Shown here piece after piece: positions 39,143 to 48,834 of a DNA stretch of 64,000 nt (its first letter is position 1; each line of letters starts with the position of its first letter). Both the position numbers and the translations under genes were made by a program. The stretch is from Corynebacterium halotolerans YIM 70093 = DSM 44683 (GTDB taxonomy: Bacteria > Actinomycetota > Actinomycetes > Mycobacteriales > Mycobacteriaceae), in NCBI RefSeq assembly GCF_000341345.1, contig NC_020302.1:1840075-1904074 (forward strand), read 5' to 3'. Under the pieces are notes generated by a model. The model saw nothing but the letters and a program-made list of their open reading frames with translations, ran no database searches and had not been told where the DNA came from.

Positions 39143-39693
39143 TTGTTGTCCTCTCGCCATTGGATGGCTGTGTCGTACTCGAGACCGGTCAGCTCTGTTT
39201 CTGCCGCCGGCGGTTTGGCGAACTCAACTTCTACCACCGCGTGCACGGGATTCGTAAATTCCAGTTCCCGGACGACCAGATCCTTCTTCCTGGTCGTAAC
39301 CAGGATCACTGCGGTCTGCTCCTCGTTGAGCGCGCCGATGCGCCACTGCGACTTCTGCCCGTCCTCGGTCAGCTGCACCAGGCGGTGGCGGTTGCGGCGC
39401 CAGTGCCGTGGGGCCGTCAGCGGCAGGTCCACGCCCGGGGTGGAGACCTCGAGGGTGTAGCCGGCGCCGAAGTTGGCCTCCCCGCGTTCCTCCGCGGCGT
39501 CGAGAAGCGTGGAGATCTCCTGGGAGACGAGCTCGAGGAGGTCGAGGTCGGGTCGGGCGTCGGCGTCGAGCTTGATCGCCACCACTGATTTCCTGCCCGC
39601 CCGGGTGATCTTGATGCCCTCGATGTCCAGTCCGTGGGAGGAGGTCGCGGGGGTGATCAGGTCGGTCAGTTCGTCGACGCCGGGGAATGCCAT
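39139..39693 (-). CDS. rimP: ribosome maturation factor RimP
   Basis: RimP is needed for 30S subunit maturation. The 184-residue protein has the family segments [25 protein letters not shown], then [30 protein letters not shown] 39693 (MAFPGVDEL) follows GTGGAG and matches corynebacterial RimP starts; ATG 39705 upstream is possible. It is the first gene of rimP-nusA and divergent from the lipoprotein gene. Confidence 0.93.
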   Translation of the reverse strand: MAFPGVDELTDLITPATSSHGLDIEGIKITRAGRKSVVAIKLDADARPDLDLLELVSQEISTLLDAAEERGEANFGAGYTLEVSTPGVDLPLTAPRHWRRNRHRLVQLTEDGQKSQWRIGALNEEQTAVILVTTRKKDLVVRELEFTNPVHAVVEVEFAKPPAAETELTGLEYDTAIQWREDNK

Positions 39694-39718
39694 GCGCTCC
39701 ACCATATCCTGCGGTCGG

Positions 39719-39724
39719 TAAGGT
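39719..39724 (+). promoter_or_regulatory. -10 element of the DUF4439 lipoprotein gene (leaderless)
   Basis: TAAGGT lies 7 bases before GTG 39732 and favours that start over GTG 39723. Confidence 0.45.
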
Positions 39725-39731
39725 GACGCAC

Positions 39732-40592
39732 GTGCACCGCCGCCTGATCACGCTCGCCACCGTCGCCCTGCTCACCGCTGCGCCGGCCCTGTCCGCCTGC
39801 AGCGTCGATGACGTGATCGGGGTCTTCGGCCCGCGCGCGGACGCCGAGGTGCTCTCCCTGGCGCAGCGCGCCGACACCGACGCCGCCGCCCTGGCCGAGA
39901 CCGCTCCCGAGACCGCCGAACTGCGCCGTCGCCACGCGAATCAGCTCTACGCCGAGATCGACCGGCTGTGCGGCGTGCGTGACGACGGCCGCGTACCCGA
40001 CTCGTGCGCGGTCGAGCGCACCACCCCGGAGGTCGGGAGCACCGACCCCGGCGAGGTGCTCGACCGGTCGCATGAGCTCATCCTCGAGGAGATGACGGGC
40101 CTGCCGGACGGATCCGTGGCCCTGGTCACCGGCCAGGCCATTGACCTGGCGGCGCTGGCGGATCCGGTGGAACTGCCCGAGGCCTTCGAACTGACGGACC
40201 GGGAGGACGTGGCCGCCGCGCAGGAGCTGCTGGCCTGGGAGCACGCGGCCTCCTACGGGCTGGGGCTGGCCTCGGCGTATCTCTCCGCCGACCAGGTGGA
40301 CGCCCTCGCCGAACTCGCCGACGCCCACGACGAACGGGTCCTGGGGTTGCGGGCGCTGCTCGAACCGTCCGGCCAGGCGCCGGTGGCAGCGCCCGGCTAC
40401 GAGCTCGAGGCCTTCCCCGCCCCGACCGACCCTGCCTCGGCCGCCGAGTTCATCACCTCACTGGAGGCCGACACCGTGCAGCTGTGGCACGCCGCGGCCG
40501 CCGACGCTCACACCGCGCAGTGGCGCGAGTGGTCCGTGGCGGGTGCGGCACATGCGCAGGACGCGGCGGGCGGCCACAACTTCACCGCCTGA
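39732..40592 (+). CDS. lipoprotein with DUF4439 ferritin-like domain
   Basis: The 286-residue exported protein has a short basic N-terminus (VHRRLITLA), a hydrophobic segment and a lipobox LSAC near residue 22. Two helical regions follow. The C-terminal one, [26 protein letters not shown] with [14 protein letters not shown], matches DUF4439 ferritin-like domains commonly encoded beside rimP in actinobacteria. Glu and His residues suggest possible metal binding, but the function is unknown. Confidence 0.78.
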   Translation: MHRRLITLATVALLTAAPALSACSVDDVIGVFGPRADAEVLSLAQRADTDAAALAETAPETAELRRRHANQLYAEIDRLCGVRDDGRVPDSCAVERTTPEVGSTDPGEVLDRSHELILEEMTGLPDGSVALVTGQAIDLAALADPVELPEAFELTDREDVAAAQELLAWEHAASYGLGLASAYLSADQVDALAELADAHDERVLGLRALLEPSGQAPVAAPGYELEAFPAPTDPASAAEFITSLEADTVQLWHAAAADAHTAQWREWSVAGAAHAQDAAGGHNFTA

Positions 40593-40670
40593 GTCGCTCA
40601 TTTTGGTTAATTAGCCTGGGTAAACGTTCACAGCTCCGAGGGGCAGGGTCTCGCGCACACTCTCATATGA

Positions 40671-40684
40671 CCAACTAAAGTTGG
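40671..40684. promoter_or_regulatory. palindromic operator candidate upstream of MMPL gene
   Basis: CCAACTAAAGTTGG is a perfect palindrome with a two-base centre. It contains TAAAGT, which fits the -10 consensus, so a bound repressor would cover the promoter. The regulator is unknown. Confidence 0.45.
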
Positions 40685-40717
40685 AGGTTCCCCTGTTCCC
40701 GATCTGAAGGGCCCCCT

Positions 40718-42724
40718 ATGTCGGTACCCACCACGCGCGCCTTCCGCTGGCTCGCTCTCGTTCTCCTCGCCCTCGGCATCGGGGTGATGGCCCTCGGCTC
40801 AGCGGAACAGCCCGCCTCACCCACCGGCATGCTGCCCGACGGTGCCGAGTCCACCCGGGTCGCCGAACTCCAGGCGCAGCAACCCGGCGACGAGGGCGGA
40901 ACCGCCATCGTGCTCTTCTCCTCCGACGACCCGCTCGATCTCGCCGTCCTGGGCCAGCGTGCCGGGTCCCTCGGCGGCCCGTTGATCCCCAACGAGGACG
41001 GCACCGGCGCGCTCGTGCCCGTGGACGTCAGCTCGAACGGCCTGTCCGACAACGCGGAAAGGGTCCAGGAGCTGCGGGACCAGGCCTCGAGTGACCTGCC
41101 GGAGGGCGTGACCGCCCAGGTCACCGGTCCCGCCGCCATCGACGCCGACCTCTCCGGTGTCTTTGAGGGCGCGAACTTCCTGCTGCTGGGCGTGACCGCC
41201 CTCATCGTCGCGGTGCTGCTGATCGTCACCTACCGCTCCCCCATCCTGTGGATCATCCCCTTACTGGTCATCGGCGTCGCCGACCGCGTCGCCGCCACCG
41301 CGTTCACCTGGGTCCTCGATGCCTTCGGGGTGGTGTGGAACGAGTCCACCACGGGTATTCTCTCCGTCCTCGTCTTCGGTGCCGGCACCAACTACGCCCT
41401 GCTGCTCATCTCCCGCTACCGGGATGAGCTGCACCGCCACGAGAACCGCTTCGAGGCCATGGCGACGGCCTGGGGTCCGACCGCGCGCACCGTCCTGGCC
41501 TCCGCGGTCACCGTCGTGATCGGCGTGGCCTGCCTCCTGCTCTCGGCCACCCCGTCCACCCGCGGCCTGGGACTGGCCTCGGCGGTGGGCATCGCCATCG
41601 CCTTCATCTTCGGGGTGTTCGTCCTGCCCGGCGTGCTGCTGTTCTTCGGCCGCTGGATCTTCTGGCCCGTGCGCCCGAAGGTCGGGGAGGAGCCGGACCA
41701 TCGCGTCTGGGACCGCATCTCCGGCTTCGTGCGCCGCCGTCCGGTCCCGCTCATGATCGTCTCCCTGGTCGTGCTGGGCATCTCCTGCCTGGGTGCCCTG
41801 CAGGTGAGCACCGGCATCAGCCAGTCCGAGCAGTTCATCGACACGCCCGAGTCGATCGCCGCGTCCGAGGAGCTCTCCGAGAAGTTCCCGGGACAGGACG
41901 CCACCCCGGCTATCGTGGTGACCACTCAGCCGGAGGAGGCCACCGCCATCCTGGAGGGCGAGGGGGCGACCGTGCAGGAAGACGAACCCGTCGGTGAGCA
42001 GGCCTTCCTGCAGGTCTCCGGCCCGGACACCGCGGAACTGCGGGAGCTGCTGGCCGAGACCGACGCCCTCGTCGGCGGCCAGGACGCGCAGCTCTACGAC
42101 ACCGAGGAATACGCGGGCCAGGACCGGATCCTCATCTTCCCGCTGGTGCTGGCCCTGGTGTTCGTCGCGCTGATCTTCCTGCTGCGTTCCCTGCTCGCCC
42201 CGGCGATCATGGTCGCCTCCGTGCTGTTGACGAACGTCGCCGCCCTCGGCCTCGGCTGGTGGATCTCCTCGGGGCTGTTCGGTTTCGACAACTTCGACTC
42301 CACCACTCCGCTCTACGCCTTCGTCTTCCTCGTGGCCCTGGGCATCGACTACACGATCTTCCTGGTCACCCGCGCCCGCGAGGAGGCGGGCGTGCACGGC
42401 ACGAAGGAGGGCATCCTGCGCTCGCTGTCGGCCACCGGTGGTGTGATCACCTCCGCCGGCATCCTCCTGGCCGCCGTGTTCGCGGCCCTGGGTGTGCTGC
42501 CGCTGGTGGTGCTGGCCCAGGTCGGCATCGTCATCTTCATCGGTGTGCTCCTGGACACCCTGATCGTGCGCACCATTCTCGTCCCGTCGCTCGTGCAGCT
42601 GCTGGGAGAGAAGTTCTGGTGGCCGGCCAAGGTGGACTCGAAGCGGCCGCGTGACAACGGGGACCCGTGTGTTCCCGCCGGGGCGGGATCCACCGCCGCC
42701 ACCGCGGCTGACAGGGAACACTAG
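40718..42724 (+). CDS. MMPL family transporter
   Basis: The 668-residue RND-superfamily protein has an N-terminal helix and a large extracytoplasmic domain. A first membrane block contains GILSVLVFGAGTNYALLLISRYRDEL with the family's paired Asp/Tyr motif. A second extracytoplasmic loop and block (FVFLVALGIDYTIFLVTRAREE) follow. Relatives export lipids or drugs across the mycolate-containing envelope. At 668 aa it is shorter than mycolate flippases. There is no clear partner gene, and the cargo is unknown. Confidence 0.9.
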   Translation: MSVPTTRAFRWLALVLLALGIGVMALGSAEQPASPTGMLPDGAESTRVAELQAQQPGDEGGTAIVLFSSDDPLDLAVLGQRAGSLGGPLIPNEDGTGALVPVDVSSNGLSDNAERVQELRDQASSDLPEGVTAQVTGPAAIDADLSGVFEGANFLLLGVTALIVAVLLIVTYRSPILWIIPLLVIGVADRVAATAFTWVLDAFGVVWNESTTGILSVLVFGAGTNYALLLISRYRDELHRHENRFEAMATAWGPTARTVLASAVTVVIGVACLLLSATPSTRGLGLASAVGIAIAFIFGVFVLPGVLLFFGRWIFWPVRPKVGEEPDHRVWDRISGFVRRRPVPLMIVSLVVLGISCLGALQVSTGISQSEQFIDTPESIAASEELSEKFPGQDATPAIVVTTQPEEATAILEGEGATVQEDEPVGEQAFLQVSGPDTAELRELLAETDALVGGQDAQLYDTEEYAGQDRILIFPLVLALVFVALIFLLRSLLAPAIMVASVLLTNVAALGLGWWISSGLFGFDNFDSTTPLYAFVFLVALGIDYTIFLVTRAREEAGVHGTKEGILRSLSATGGVITSAGILLAAVFAALGVLPLVVLAQVGIVIFIGVLLDTLIVRTILVPSLVQLLGEKFWWPAKVDSKRPRDNGDPCVPAGAGSTAATAADREH

Positions 42725-42734
42725 GGTTGTTCCC
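42714..42734. terminator. weak hairpin at the MMPL stop codon
   Basis: GGGAACA pairs with TGTTCCC around a 7-base loop that contains the TAG stop. No U-run follows. Confidence 0.35.
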
Positions 42735-42754
42735 GGACTTTCCGGCGGAGGGGC

Positions 42755-43162
42755 TCAGACGCGCTGCGTCCGGGCCCCATCGTCGTTGTTGGCGCTGCTG
42801 GTGTCGTCGTTGTCGGCACTGCGCCAGATCCTCCAGGCACCGGTGATCATCGGCAGCTGCAGAGGCACGCGCGCCAGGGCGATCATCTTCTTCCACCACA
42901 CCTCATCGCGCCAGAGTCCGACCAGGTGGATGTTGGCCGGCCACACGGCGAGCAGTAGCCCGGTGGCCGCGAGGCCCCCGGCCCGTCGGGTACGCGGGTA
43001 TGCGAGCAGGGTCGCCGTGACGAGTTCCACCGCCCCGCTGGTGTAGGTCCAGAAGCGGGCGGAACCGGGGATCGGGGGCGGCACTATCGAGTCGAAGGGC
43101 TCCGGTCTCACGAAGTGCAGGATGCCCGCGCCCGTGAAAGCCGTGGTGAGAAGTTTCCGCAT
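42755..43162 (-). CDS. DoxX-like small membrane protein
   Basis: The 135-residue protein has about four hydrophobic helices. The N-terminus LLTTAFTGAGILHFVRPEPFDSIVPPPIP is typical of DoxX-like proteins, and SGAVELVTATLLAYPRTRRAGGLAATGLLLAVW forms the second and third helices. The tail is Asp/Asn-rich. Function is unknown; relatives occur in redox-linked membrane complexes. ATG 43162 lies 7 bases after a TAGGCT -10. Confidence 0.8.
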   Translation of the reverse strand: MRKLLTTAFTGAGILHFVRPEPFDSIVPPPIPGSARFWTYTSGAVELVTATLLAYPRTRRAGGLAATGLLLAVWPANIHLVGLWRDEVWWKKMIALARVPLQLPMITGAWRIWRSADNDDTSSANNDDGARTQRV

Positions 43163-43169
43163 GCCCGCC

Positions 43170-43175
43170 AGCCTA
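43170..43175 (-). promoter_or_regulatory. -10 element of the DoxX-like gene (leaderless)
   Basis: TAGGCT lies 7 bases before ATG 43162. Confidence 0.45.
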
Positions 43176-43288
43176 GAACGCTCTGCTCCGCCCGGGGCGG
43201 GCGCCGGGTGGAAGAGACAACCGCGGCTGCAGTACCGGAGGAGAGGCGCCAGGGAACGAAAAACATTCTCCACCGGCCGTTGACGCGC

Positions 43289-44551
43289 TCACAGCAGCGG
43301 TCGCAGGGGCACGAGGGCCGCCTCCGTCGCCCTCGCCACAGGGTGACGGTCGCGCCACTCAGGTGAACTGAGCACCTCACAATGCTCGGCGTCGCTCTGG
43401 AAGATCTTCTCCATCTCCGCGGCGAACCCGGGATCGATGATCTCGACATTGGTCTCGTAGTTGAAGGTCAGTGACAACCGGTCGATGTTGGCGGTGCCCA
43501 CCGTGGACCATTCCCCGTCGACCGTGGCTATCTTCGAATGCGTCATGCTGGTGGTGTAGAGGAGAATGGAGATTCCGGCGTCGAGCAACTGTCCGAAGAA
43601 GCCGCGGGACACCCAGTCGGCCAGCACGTGGTTGGAGTCCTCCGGCACCATGACGCGGACATCGACGCCCCGCTCGGCCGCCTCGGTCAGGACCCGGAGG
43701 ATCTGCTGATCCGGGATGAAATAGGGGGTGGTGACCCAGATGTGGTCACGTGCCCTTTCGAACGCCTGCAGGTACATGTTGCGGATGGGGTAGACCAGCT
43801 GCACCGGCAGATTCGCTGCCACCCGGATCTCCGGGTCCCAGCCGTGCGGAGGAATCCAGTCGATCTGCTCCTCAGGGTCGCGGTCCTCATTCCAGACCCT
43901 CACGAACGATTGGCGCAGTCCCCACACGCCGGGCCCGGTCACGCGCAGGTGGGTGTCACGCCACTGCCGGGCATAGAGGGAGCCGATGTTGTACCCGCCC
44001 ACGAACGCGGTGGAATCGTCGACCACCAGAATCTTGGAGTGGTTGACCCCGGTGTAGCGCAACGGACCCTTCCAGAACCTTCTGCGGATGACGGGCAGGC
44101 GGAAGACGTGGATCTTCTCCGAGAACTGGCGGTAGAAGGAGTCAGGCACAACCAGATTGGCGAACCCGTCATAGATGAGGTACACCTCCACCCCACGCTG
44201 GGCGGCCGCGTTGAACGCGTCAATGAATCGCTGCCCGACCTCATCGTTCTTCCAGATATAGGCTTCCATCAGGATGGAGTCCCGGGCGGAGTCGATGGCC
44301 CCGATCATGTCGTCGTAGAGCGAGGAACCGTCCGTGTAGATCTTCATCTCCGATTCCTCCACCCGCGAGTGGAAGCTGCCCGGACGGGGTGCCTTGCGTC
44401 CCCTGCGACCGAACTGCTTCACCAGATCCAGAGTCACCACGGAGGCGGCGGCGACGGCCGGAACCGCGAAGGTGGTTCCGGCCGCGAGAAAGCCTGCGTT
44501 GAGCAAAGCGCGCTTGGGGGCCTGACGGGATTCCAGCCGGGTGGGGCGCAT
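43289..44551 (-). CDS. phospholipase D-type cardiolipin synthase family protein
   Basis: The 420-residue protein has one N-terminal hydrophobic segment (GFLAAGTTFAVPAVAAASVV) and two HKD catalytic motifs, NHSKILVVDD near residue 170 and THSKIATVDG near residue 345. This matches the Cls family, which joins phosphatidylglycerol units; other phosphatidyltransfer roles are possible. ATG 44551 lies 6 bases after TAGAGT. Confidence 0.88.
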   Translation of the reverse strand: MRPTRLESRQAPKRALLNAGFLAAGTTFAVPAVAAASVVTLDLVKQFGRRGRKAPRPGSFHSRVEESEMKIYTDGSSLYDDMIGAIDSARDSILMEAYIWKNDEVGQRFIDAFNAAAQRGVEVYLIYDGFANLVVPDSFYRQFSEKIHVFRLPVIRRRFWKGPLRYTGVNHSKILVVDDSTAFVGGYNIGSLYARQWRDTHLRVTGPGVWGLRQSFVRVWNEDRDPEEQIDWIPPHGWDPEIRVAANLPVQLVYPIRNMYLQAFERARDHIWVTTPYFIPDQQILRVLTEAAERGVDVRVMVPEDSNHVLADWVSRGFFGQLLDAGISILLYTTSMTHSKIATVDGEWSTVGTANIDRLSLTFNYETNVEIIDPGFAAEMEKIFQSDAEHCEVLSSPEWRDRHPVARATEAALVPLRPLL

Positions 44552-44557
44552 TGCCCC

Positions 44558-44563
44558 ACTCTA
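44558..44563 (-). promoter_or_regulatory. -10 element of the cls-like gene (leaderless)
   Basis: TAGAGT (TANANT) lies 6 bases before ATG 44551. The rest of the 44552-44809 gap shows nothing else recognisable. Confidence 0.5.
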
Positions 44564-44809
44564 GCAACGTCCACTGAGCGGGTGGGGGTTGAACGGATAA
44601 CGCGCGCGGGTGGGCGAACTGCCCGGTCAGCCGAACCCCCATGAGCAGGCGTCACCGAGACGGGAGACGATCAGGACAGGACTGTCGTGGGGCCGGCTGA
44701 GGATGTCCCTGAAAGCCGCACGCTCCGGGCGGCCGTGTCCCCCGGCTCCAATCCCCGGCAGATCGAACCCGAGTGGGTAGCAGTCCCCTCCCCGTCCACC
44801 ACCGTGGAA

Positions 44810-46567
44810 CTACCCGCGGACCAGCTCCTTGAGCCTGGCCACGATCTCGTCGGCCGGGACCTCGAGGGTCTCGCCGCCGCGGATGCGCAGCTCGATGATC
44901 CCGTCGGCGAAGGAACGGCCGAGGATGGCGGCGAACGGCACGCCCAGCAGTTCGGCGTCCTTGAACTTCACGCCGGGGCTGACCTTGGGGCGGTCGTCGA
45001 AAAGCACCTCGATGCCGACGGCGTCGAGCTCGTTGACCAGTTTATCGCCGGCCTCCATGGCGGCGGCGTCCTTGTTCGCCACGGCCACGTGCACCTGGTA
45101 CGGGGCGACCTCGACCGGCCAGTTCAGGCCCTTGTCGTCGTGGTTCTGCTCGGCGAGCACCGCCATGAGGCGGGAGACGCCGATGCCGTAGGAGCCCATC
45201 GTCGGGACGGCGCGCTTGCCGTTCTCGTCGAGGATCTGGACGTCGAAGGCCTCGGTGTACTTGCGGCCGAGCTGGAAGATGTGGCCGATCTCGATACCAC
45301 GCGCCAGCGTCAGGCTGCCCTGGCCCTCCGGCGCCGGATCCCCCTCGCGGACCTCGGCGGCCTCGATGTGGCCGTCCGGGGTGAAGTCACGGCCGGCGAC
45401 CAGGCCGACGACGTGGCGGTTCTTCGCGTCGGCACCCGTGATCCAGGAGGTACCGGACACCACGCGCGGGTCGGCGAGCACGCGCACCCCGTTGGCGGCC
45501 AGACCGCGCGGGCCGACGTAGCCCTTGACCAGGAAAGAGCTCTTGGCGAAGTCCTCGTCGGAGGCCAGCTCCACGGCCGCCGGCTCCAGGGATGCCTCGA
45601 GCCGCTTCATGTCGACCTCGCGGTCGCCGGGCACGAGCACGCCCAGCAGTTCGGGCTCCTCCGCGCCGGGCCCGGTGACCTTCGCGACGATGCACTTGAG
45701 CGTGTCCGCGGCGGTGACCGCGCGGCCGTCGACGGTGACGCCGGCACTGTTGGCCCAGTCCACCAGGGTCTCGATCGTCTCGGCGTCCGGGGTGTCGTGC
45801 TCGACGGCCTCCGGCTGCCCCTCGATCGGCTTCTCGACGCCCGGCTGCGTCACCACGGCCTCGACGTTGGCGGCGTAGGAGCCGTCGGTGGAACGCACGA
45901 AGGTGTCCTCACCGGTCGGACTGACGGCCAGGAACTCCTCGGAGGCCGAGCCGCCCATGGCGCCGGAGGTGGCCTGGCAGATCACGTACTCGATGCCGAG
46001 ACGGTCGAAGACGCGCTGGTAGGCGGCGCGGTGCTGCGCGTAGGACTCGTCGAGGCCGGCGTCGGACATGTCGAAGGAATAGGAGTCCTTCATCACGAAC
46101 TCGCGGCCGCGCAGGATGCCGGCGCGGGGGCGCGCCTCGTCCCGGTACTTCGTCTGGATCTGGAACAGCGTGACCGGGAAGTCCTTGTACGAGGAGTACA
46201 TGTCCTTGACCGTGGAGGTGAACATCTCCTCGTGGGTGGGGCCGAGCAGCATGTCGACGTCGCGGCGGTCCTTGAGCCGGAACAGGTCGTCGCCGTACTC
46301 GGTCCACCGGCCCGTCGTCTCGTAGGGCTCGCGCGGCAGCAGCGCCGGGAAGAGCAGCTCCTGGCCGCCGATCGCGGTCATCTCCTCGCGCACGACGTCC
46401 TCGATCTTGCGCAGCGTGCGCAGCCCCAGCGGGAGCCAGGAGTACACACCGGGGGCGGCACGACGGATGAAACCGGCCCGGACCAGCAGCTTGTGGCTGG
46501 GAACTTCCGCATCAGCGGGGTCTTCCCGCAGGGTGCGCAGGAAAAGCGAGGACAGACGAGTGATCAT
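44810..46567 (-). CDS. proS: prolyl-tRNA synthetase
   Basis: The 585-residue class II synthetase is of the bacterial type. Motif 1 and motif 2 are visible ([24 protein letters not shown] and [27 protein letters not shown]), the editing (YbaK-like) insertion lies in the middle, and motif 3 is [14 protein letters not shown], followed by the anticodon-binding domain. ATG 46567 lies exactly 7 bases after TATATT with no ribosome site. It is divergent from yaaA. Confidence 0.96.
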   Translation of the reverse strand: MITRLSSLFLRTLREDPADAEVPSHKLLVRAGFIRRAAPGVYSWLPLGLRTLRKIEDVVREEMTAIGGQELLFPALLPREPYETTGRWTEYGDDLFRLKDRRDVDMLLGPTHEEMFTSTVKDMYSSYKDFPVTLFQIQTKYRDEARPRAGILRGREFVMKDSYSFDMSDAGLDESYAQHRAAYQRVFDRLGIEYVICQATSGAMGGSASEEFLAVSPTGEDTFVRSTDGSYAANVEAVVTQPGVEKPIEGQPEAVEHDTPDAETIETLVDWANSAGVTVDGRAVTAADTLKCIVAKVTGPGAEEPELLGVLVPGDREVDMKRLEASLEPAAVELASDEDFAKSSFLVKGYVGPRGLAANGVRVLADPRVVSGTSWITGADAKNRHVVGLVAGRDFTPDGHIEAAEVREGDPAPEGQGSLTLARGIEIGHIFQLGRKYTEAFDVQILDENGKRAVPTMGSYGIGVSRLMAVLAEQNHDDKGLNWPVEVAPYQVHVAVANKDAAAMEAGDKLVNELDAVGIEVLFDDRPKVSPGVKFKDAELLGVPFAAILGRSFADGIIELRIRGGETLEVPADEIVARLKELVRG

Positions 46568-46574
46568 GCCGGTA

Positions 46575-46580
46575 AATATA
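46575..46580 (-). promoter_or_regulatory. -10 element of proS (leaderless)
   Basis: TATATT is the best -10 match among the leaderless promoters in the window and lies 7 bases before ATG 46567. Confidence 0.6.
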
Positions 46581-46694
46581 CCGTCTCAACTGCGGTCACC
46601 CGCGTGCAGGGGCAGCTAATGGTCGTCTGTTTCGGGGCGGTGATCCACGCCCGCTCCGCGGTGGGTGATGGCGCGTGTTTTCCGGGGCCCGCGT

Positions 46695-46700
46695 TAAGGT
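46695..46700 (+). promoter_or_regulatory. -10 element of yaaA (leaderless)
   Basis: TAAGGT lies 7 bases before ATG 46708. Confidence 0.45.
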
Positions 46701-46707
46701 CTGAAGA

Positions 46708-47439
46708 ATGCTCATCGTGCTTCCCCCGTCCGAGACCAAGGCCTTCGGTGGTGACGGCCCCGCCCTCAGCTGGGACCGGCTGAGTTTCCCGGGACTCACC
46801 GACGTCCGCCGGCGGATCGCCGGTGACCTGCTGGCCCTGCCGCCGGAGGAGATGCAGTCCGCCCTGGGGCTGAGTGACCGGCTGTTCCATGAGGTGGAGG
46901 CGAATCTCGCGCTGCCGGATTCGCCCACGATGCCGGCCATCCACCGCTACACCGGCGTGCTCTACGACGCCCTGGACGCGGCCACGCTCCACGACGCCGC
47001 GTTGTCCCGCCTGGCCGTCGGCTCCGCGCTGTTCGGGGTCGTCGGCGCCGGCGACCCCATCCCCCACTACCGGCTGTCCGGCGGCACGAAACTGCCGACG
47101 TCCGACGGCGCGACACCGACGATGAAGGCCCGGTGGGGTCGGACGATCACCGAGGCGCTCTCGGACTTCGACGGGCTGGTGGTGGATCTGCGCTCCGGTG
47201 CGTACCAGCAGCTGGGGAAGGTGCCGGCGGCCGTGACGGTACGGGTGGAGTCGGTGCAGGAGGACGGCTCGCGCAAGGTGGTCAGCCACTTCAACAAGCA
47301 CTACAAGGGCAAGCTGGCGCGGGTGTTGGCACAGGCCGACCGGGACGCCGCCGACGCGTCCGGTGTCGCCGAGATCGCCCGTGGCACCGGGCTGACCGTC
47401 GAGGAGAACGGCGGCACCGAACTGACGCTGGTGGTCTGA
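46708..47439 (+). CDS. yaaA: YaaA (DUF328) family peroxide-stress protein
   Basis: The 243-residue protein belongs to the YaaA family. In E. coli the protein lowers intracellular iron during hydrogen peroxide stress, and the fold is DNA-binding. Conserved segments are LIVLPPSETK at the start, AIHRYTGVLYDALD, then YRLSGGTKLPTSDG and VVDLRSGAYQQLGK. Nothing in the sequence shows the regulation here. Confidence 0.9.
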   Translation: MLIVLPPSETKAFGGDGPALSWDRLSFPGLTDVRRRIAGDLLALPPEEMQSALGLSDRLFHEVEANLALPDSPTMPAIHRYTGVLYDALDAATLHDAALSRLAVGSALFGVVGAGDPIPHYRLSGGTKLPTSDGATPTMKARWGRTITEALSDFDGLVVDLRSGAYQQLGKVPAAVTVRVESVQEDGSRKVVSHFNKHYKGKLARVLAQADRDAADASGVAEIARGTGLTVEENGGTELTLVV

Positions 47440-47456
47440 GACCGCTGTCAGCCCGT

Positions 47457-47462
47457 TAGGCT
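47457..47462 (+). promoter_or_regulatory. -10 element of the DUF1648 gene (leaderless)
   Basis: TAGGCT lies 7 bases before GTG 47470. Confidence 0.4.
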
Positions 47463-47469
47463 GTCGGCC

Positions 47470-48126
47470 GTGACCACCCCTGACCCGCGCATTCCCGGCT
47501 ACCCCCAGCGCTTGATCCTGACCTCCCTGGGTGTCCTCGCCCTGGGCTTCGTGATCCTGGCGGCGAACTGGCCGTTCATCCCGGATCCCGTGCCGGTCCA
47601 CTTCAGCGCGGACGGGCCCGACCGGTGGGAGCCGAAGACGTGGTGGTCGGTGACCTTCCTGCGCTGGGGCGAACTCGGGGTTCTGGCCCTGTTCGCCGGT
47701 ATCGCCGCCCTGGGGGCCGCGGCCCACCGGTCGATGCCGGTGGACCCGGCGCGCGGTGGGGTGCCCGCCCCATTCTCCCGATCCCTGGCCGACCGGCTCG
47801 CCTACCAGCTCGGCCACCTAGGCCGGGGTCTGGGCGTCCTCGGTCTCATCCTGTCCGCGGGGATGACGTATGCCGCGGTGGCCACGACGATTCCGGCGTT
47901 CGGGGCGCACCTGACGGCGTCGATCGTGGTGATTCTGCTCGGGCCGCTCGGCGGTGGTCTGGTCCTGGTGGTGCTGGCCGTCCGGGCGATGTTCCGCTCC
48001 CGCGAACTGTTCCCGCCCGACGAGGACGAGAAGGCCCGGCACGAGTTCCTCGGCGCAGGTCCCGCTACCGCACCGCCCGGCGGCGGACGATCAACGCCGC
48101 ACCTGCGGCGAACACCGCGACCGTGA
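47470..48126 (+). CDS. DUF1648 domain membrane protein
   Basis: The 218-residue protein has about four membrane helices. The region FIPDPVPVHFSADGPDRWEPKTWW matches the DUF1648 motif (IPxHxxxxGxxD) found in SdpI-like and other small membrane proteins. The hydrophilic C-terminus (GPATAPPGGGRSTPHLRRTPRP) overlaps the end of the convergent ABC permease gene by 62 bases. Function is unknown. Confidence 0.75.
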   Translation: MTTPDPRIPGYPQRLILTSLGVLALGFVILAANWPFIPDPVPVHFSADGPDRWEPKTWWSVTFLRWGELGVLALFAGIAALGAAAHRSMPVDPARGGVPAPFSRSLADRLAYQLGHLGRGLGVLGLILSAGMTYAAVATTIPAFGAHLTASIVVILLGPLGGGLVLVVLAVRAMFRSRELFPPDEDEKARHEFLGAGPATAPPGGGRSTPHLRRTPRP

Positions 48127-48796
48127 CCGCGAGGATCACCGCCGCCGTGAGCCGGCCGTGGGTGACGTCGGCGAACTCGCCGGCCGAGAGGACCCGGATA
48201 TTTGCCAGGGGCAGCAGATCCAGGACTGGCCTGAGCGCGTCGATGCCGATGGCGCCCAGCATGGCCTCCACGACGAAGATCTCGGCAATGACGATCATCG
48301 CGGCGAACGCGCCGCTGCGCAGGATGACGGCGAGCAGGGCCGCCAGAGTGGCGAACACGACCCATTGAACGTAGTAAGAGACCACTGTCTCGGTCGTCCC
48401 GCCGCCCATGGTGAAGTCGACGCTGCCGCCGAGGGCGTAGATCACCGGCACCGCGAGCCCCACCCCCAGCGAGACCGCGGCGGTGACGGCGATGACGATC
48501 AACGGCACCTGGGCGGCGAGCATGCCGGTGCGCCGGTTGCTGCTCAGATAGGACCAGGCGACGGTGCCGCGGGGCAGGTCGGCCGCGGCCATCATGGCGG
48601 CGGCGAAGACGACGATGATCATCGACAGATCACCGCCGGTGAACAGGCGGGGGACGGTGACGGGTTCGTCCCTGCCCCAGGACCACATGATCAGCAGGGC
48701 GGCGGCGAACATGGCCGCCGCGCTGAGTATCAGGTAGATCCAGGTGGATCGCAGCGAGAAGAGTTTGACGGTCTCGCCGGTGATGAGCTTCAGCAT
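48065..48796 (-). CDS. ABC transporter permease (ABC-2 type)
   Basis: The 243-residue protein has about six membrane helices and starts MLKLITGETVKLFSLRSTW, the usual amphipathic entry of ABC-2 permeases. It lies 38 bases after the ATPase gene and should pair with it as an exporter. Control by the neighbouring two-component system is inferred from position. The last 62 bases overlap the convergent DUF1648 gene. Confidence 0.85.
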   Translation of the reverse strand: MLKLITGETVKLFSLRSTWIYLILSAAAMFAAALLIMWSWGRDEPVTVPRLFTGGDLSMIIVVFAAAMMAAADLPRGTVAWSYLSSNRRTGMLAAQVPLIVIAVTAAVSLGVGLAVPVIYALGGSVDFTMGGGTTETVVSYYVQWVVFATLAALLAVILRSGAFAAMIVIAEIFVVEAMLGAIGIDALRPVLDLLPLANIRVLSAGEFADVTHGRLTAAVILAVTVAVFAAGAALIVRRRAVR

Positions 48797-48834
48797 GGTT
48801 CTCCTTGTCGGGATTCAGGGGGGGGTGAGGGGAA

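Noticed and set aside
44687..46783. 698-codon open frame antisense to proS
   Set aside because: Shadow of proS; no recognisable domain.
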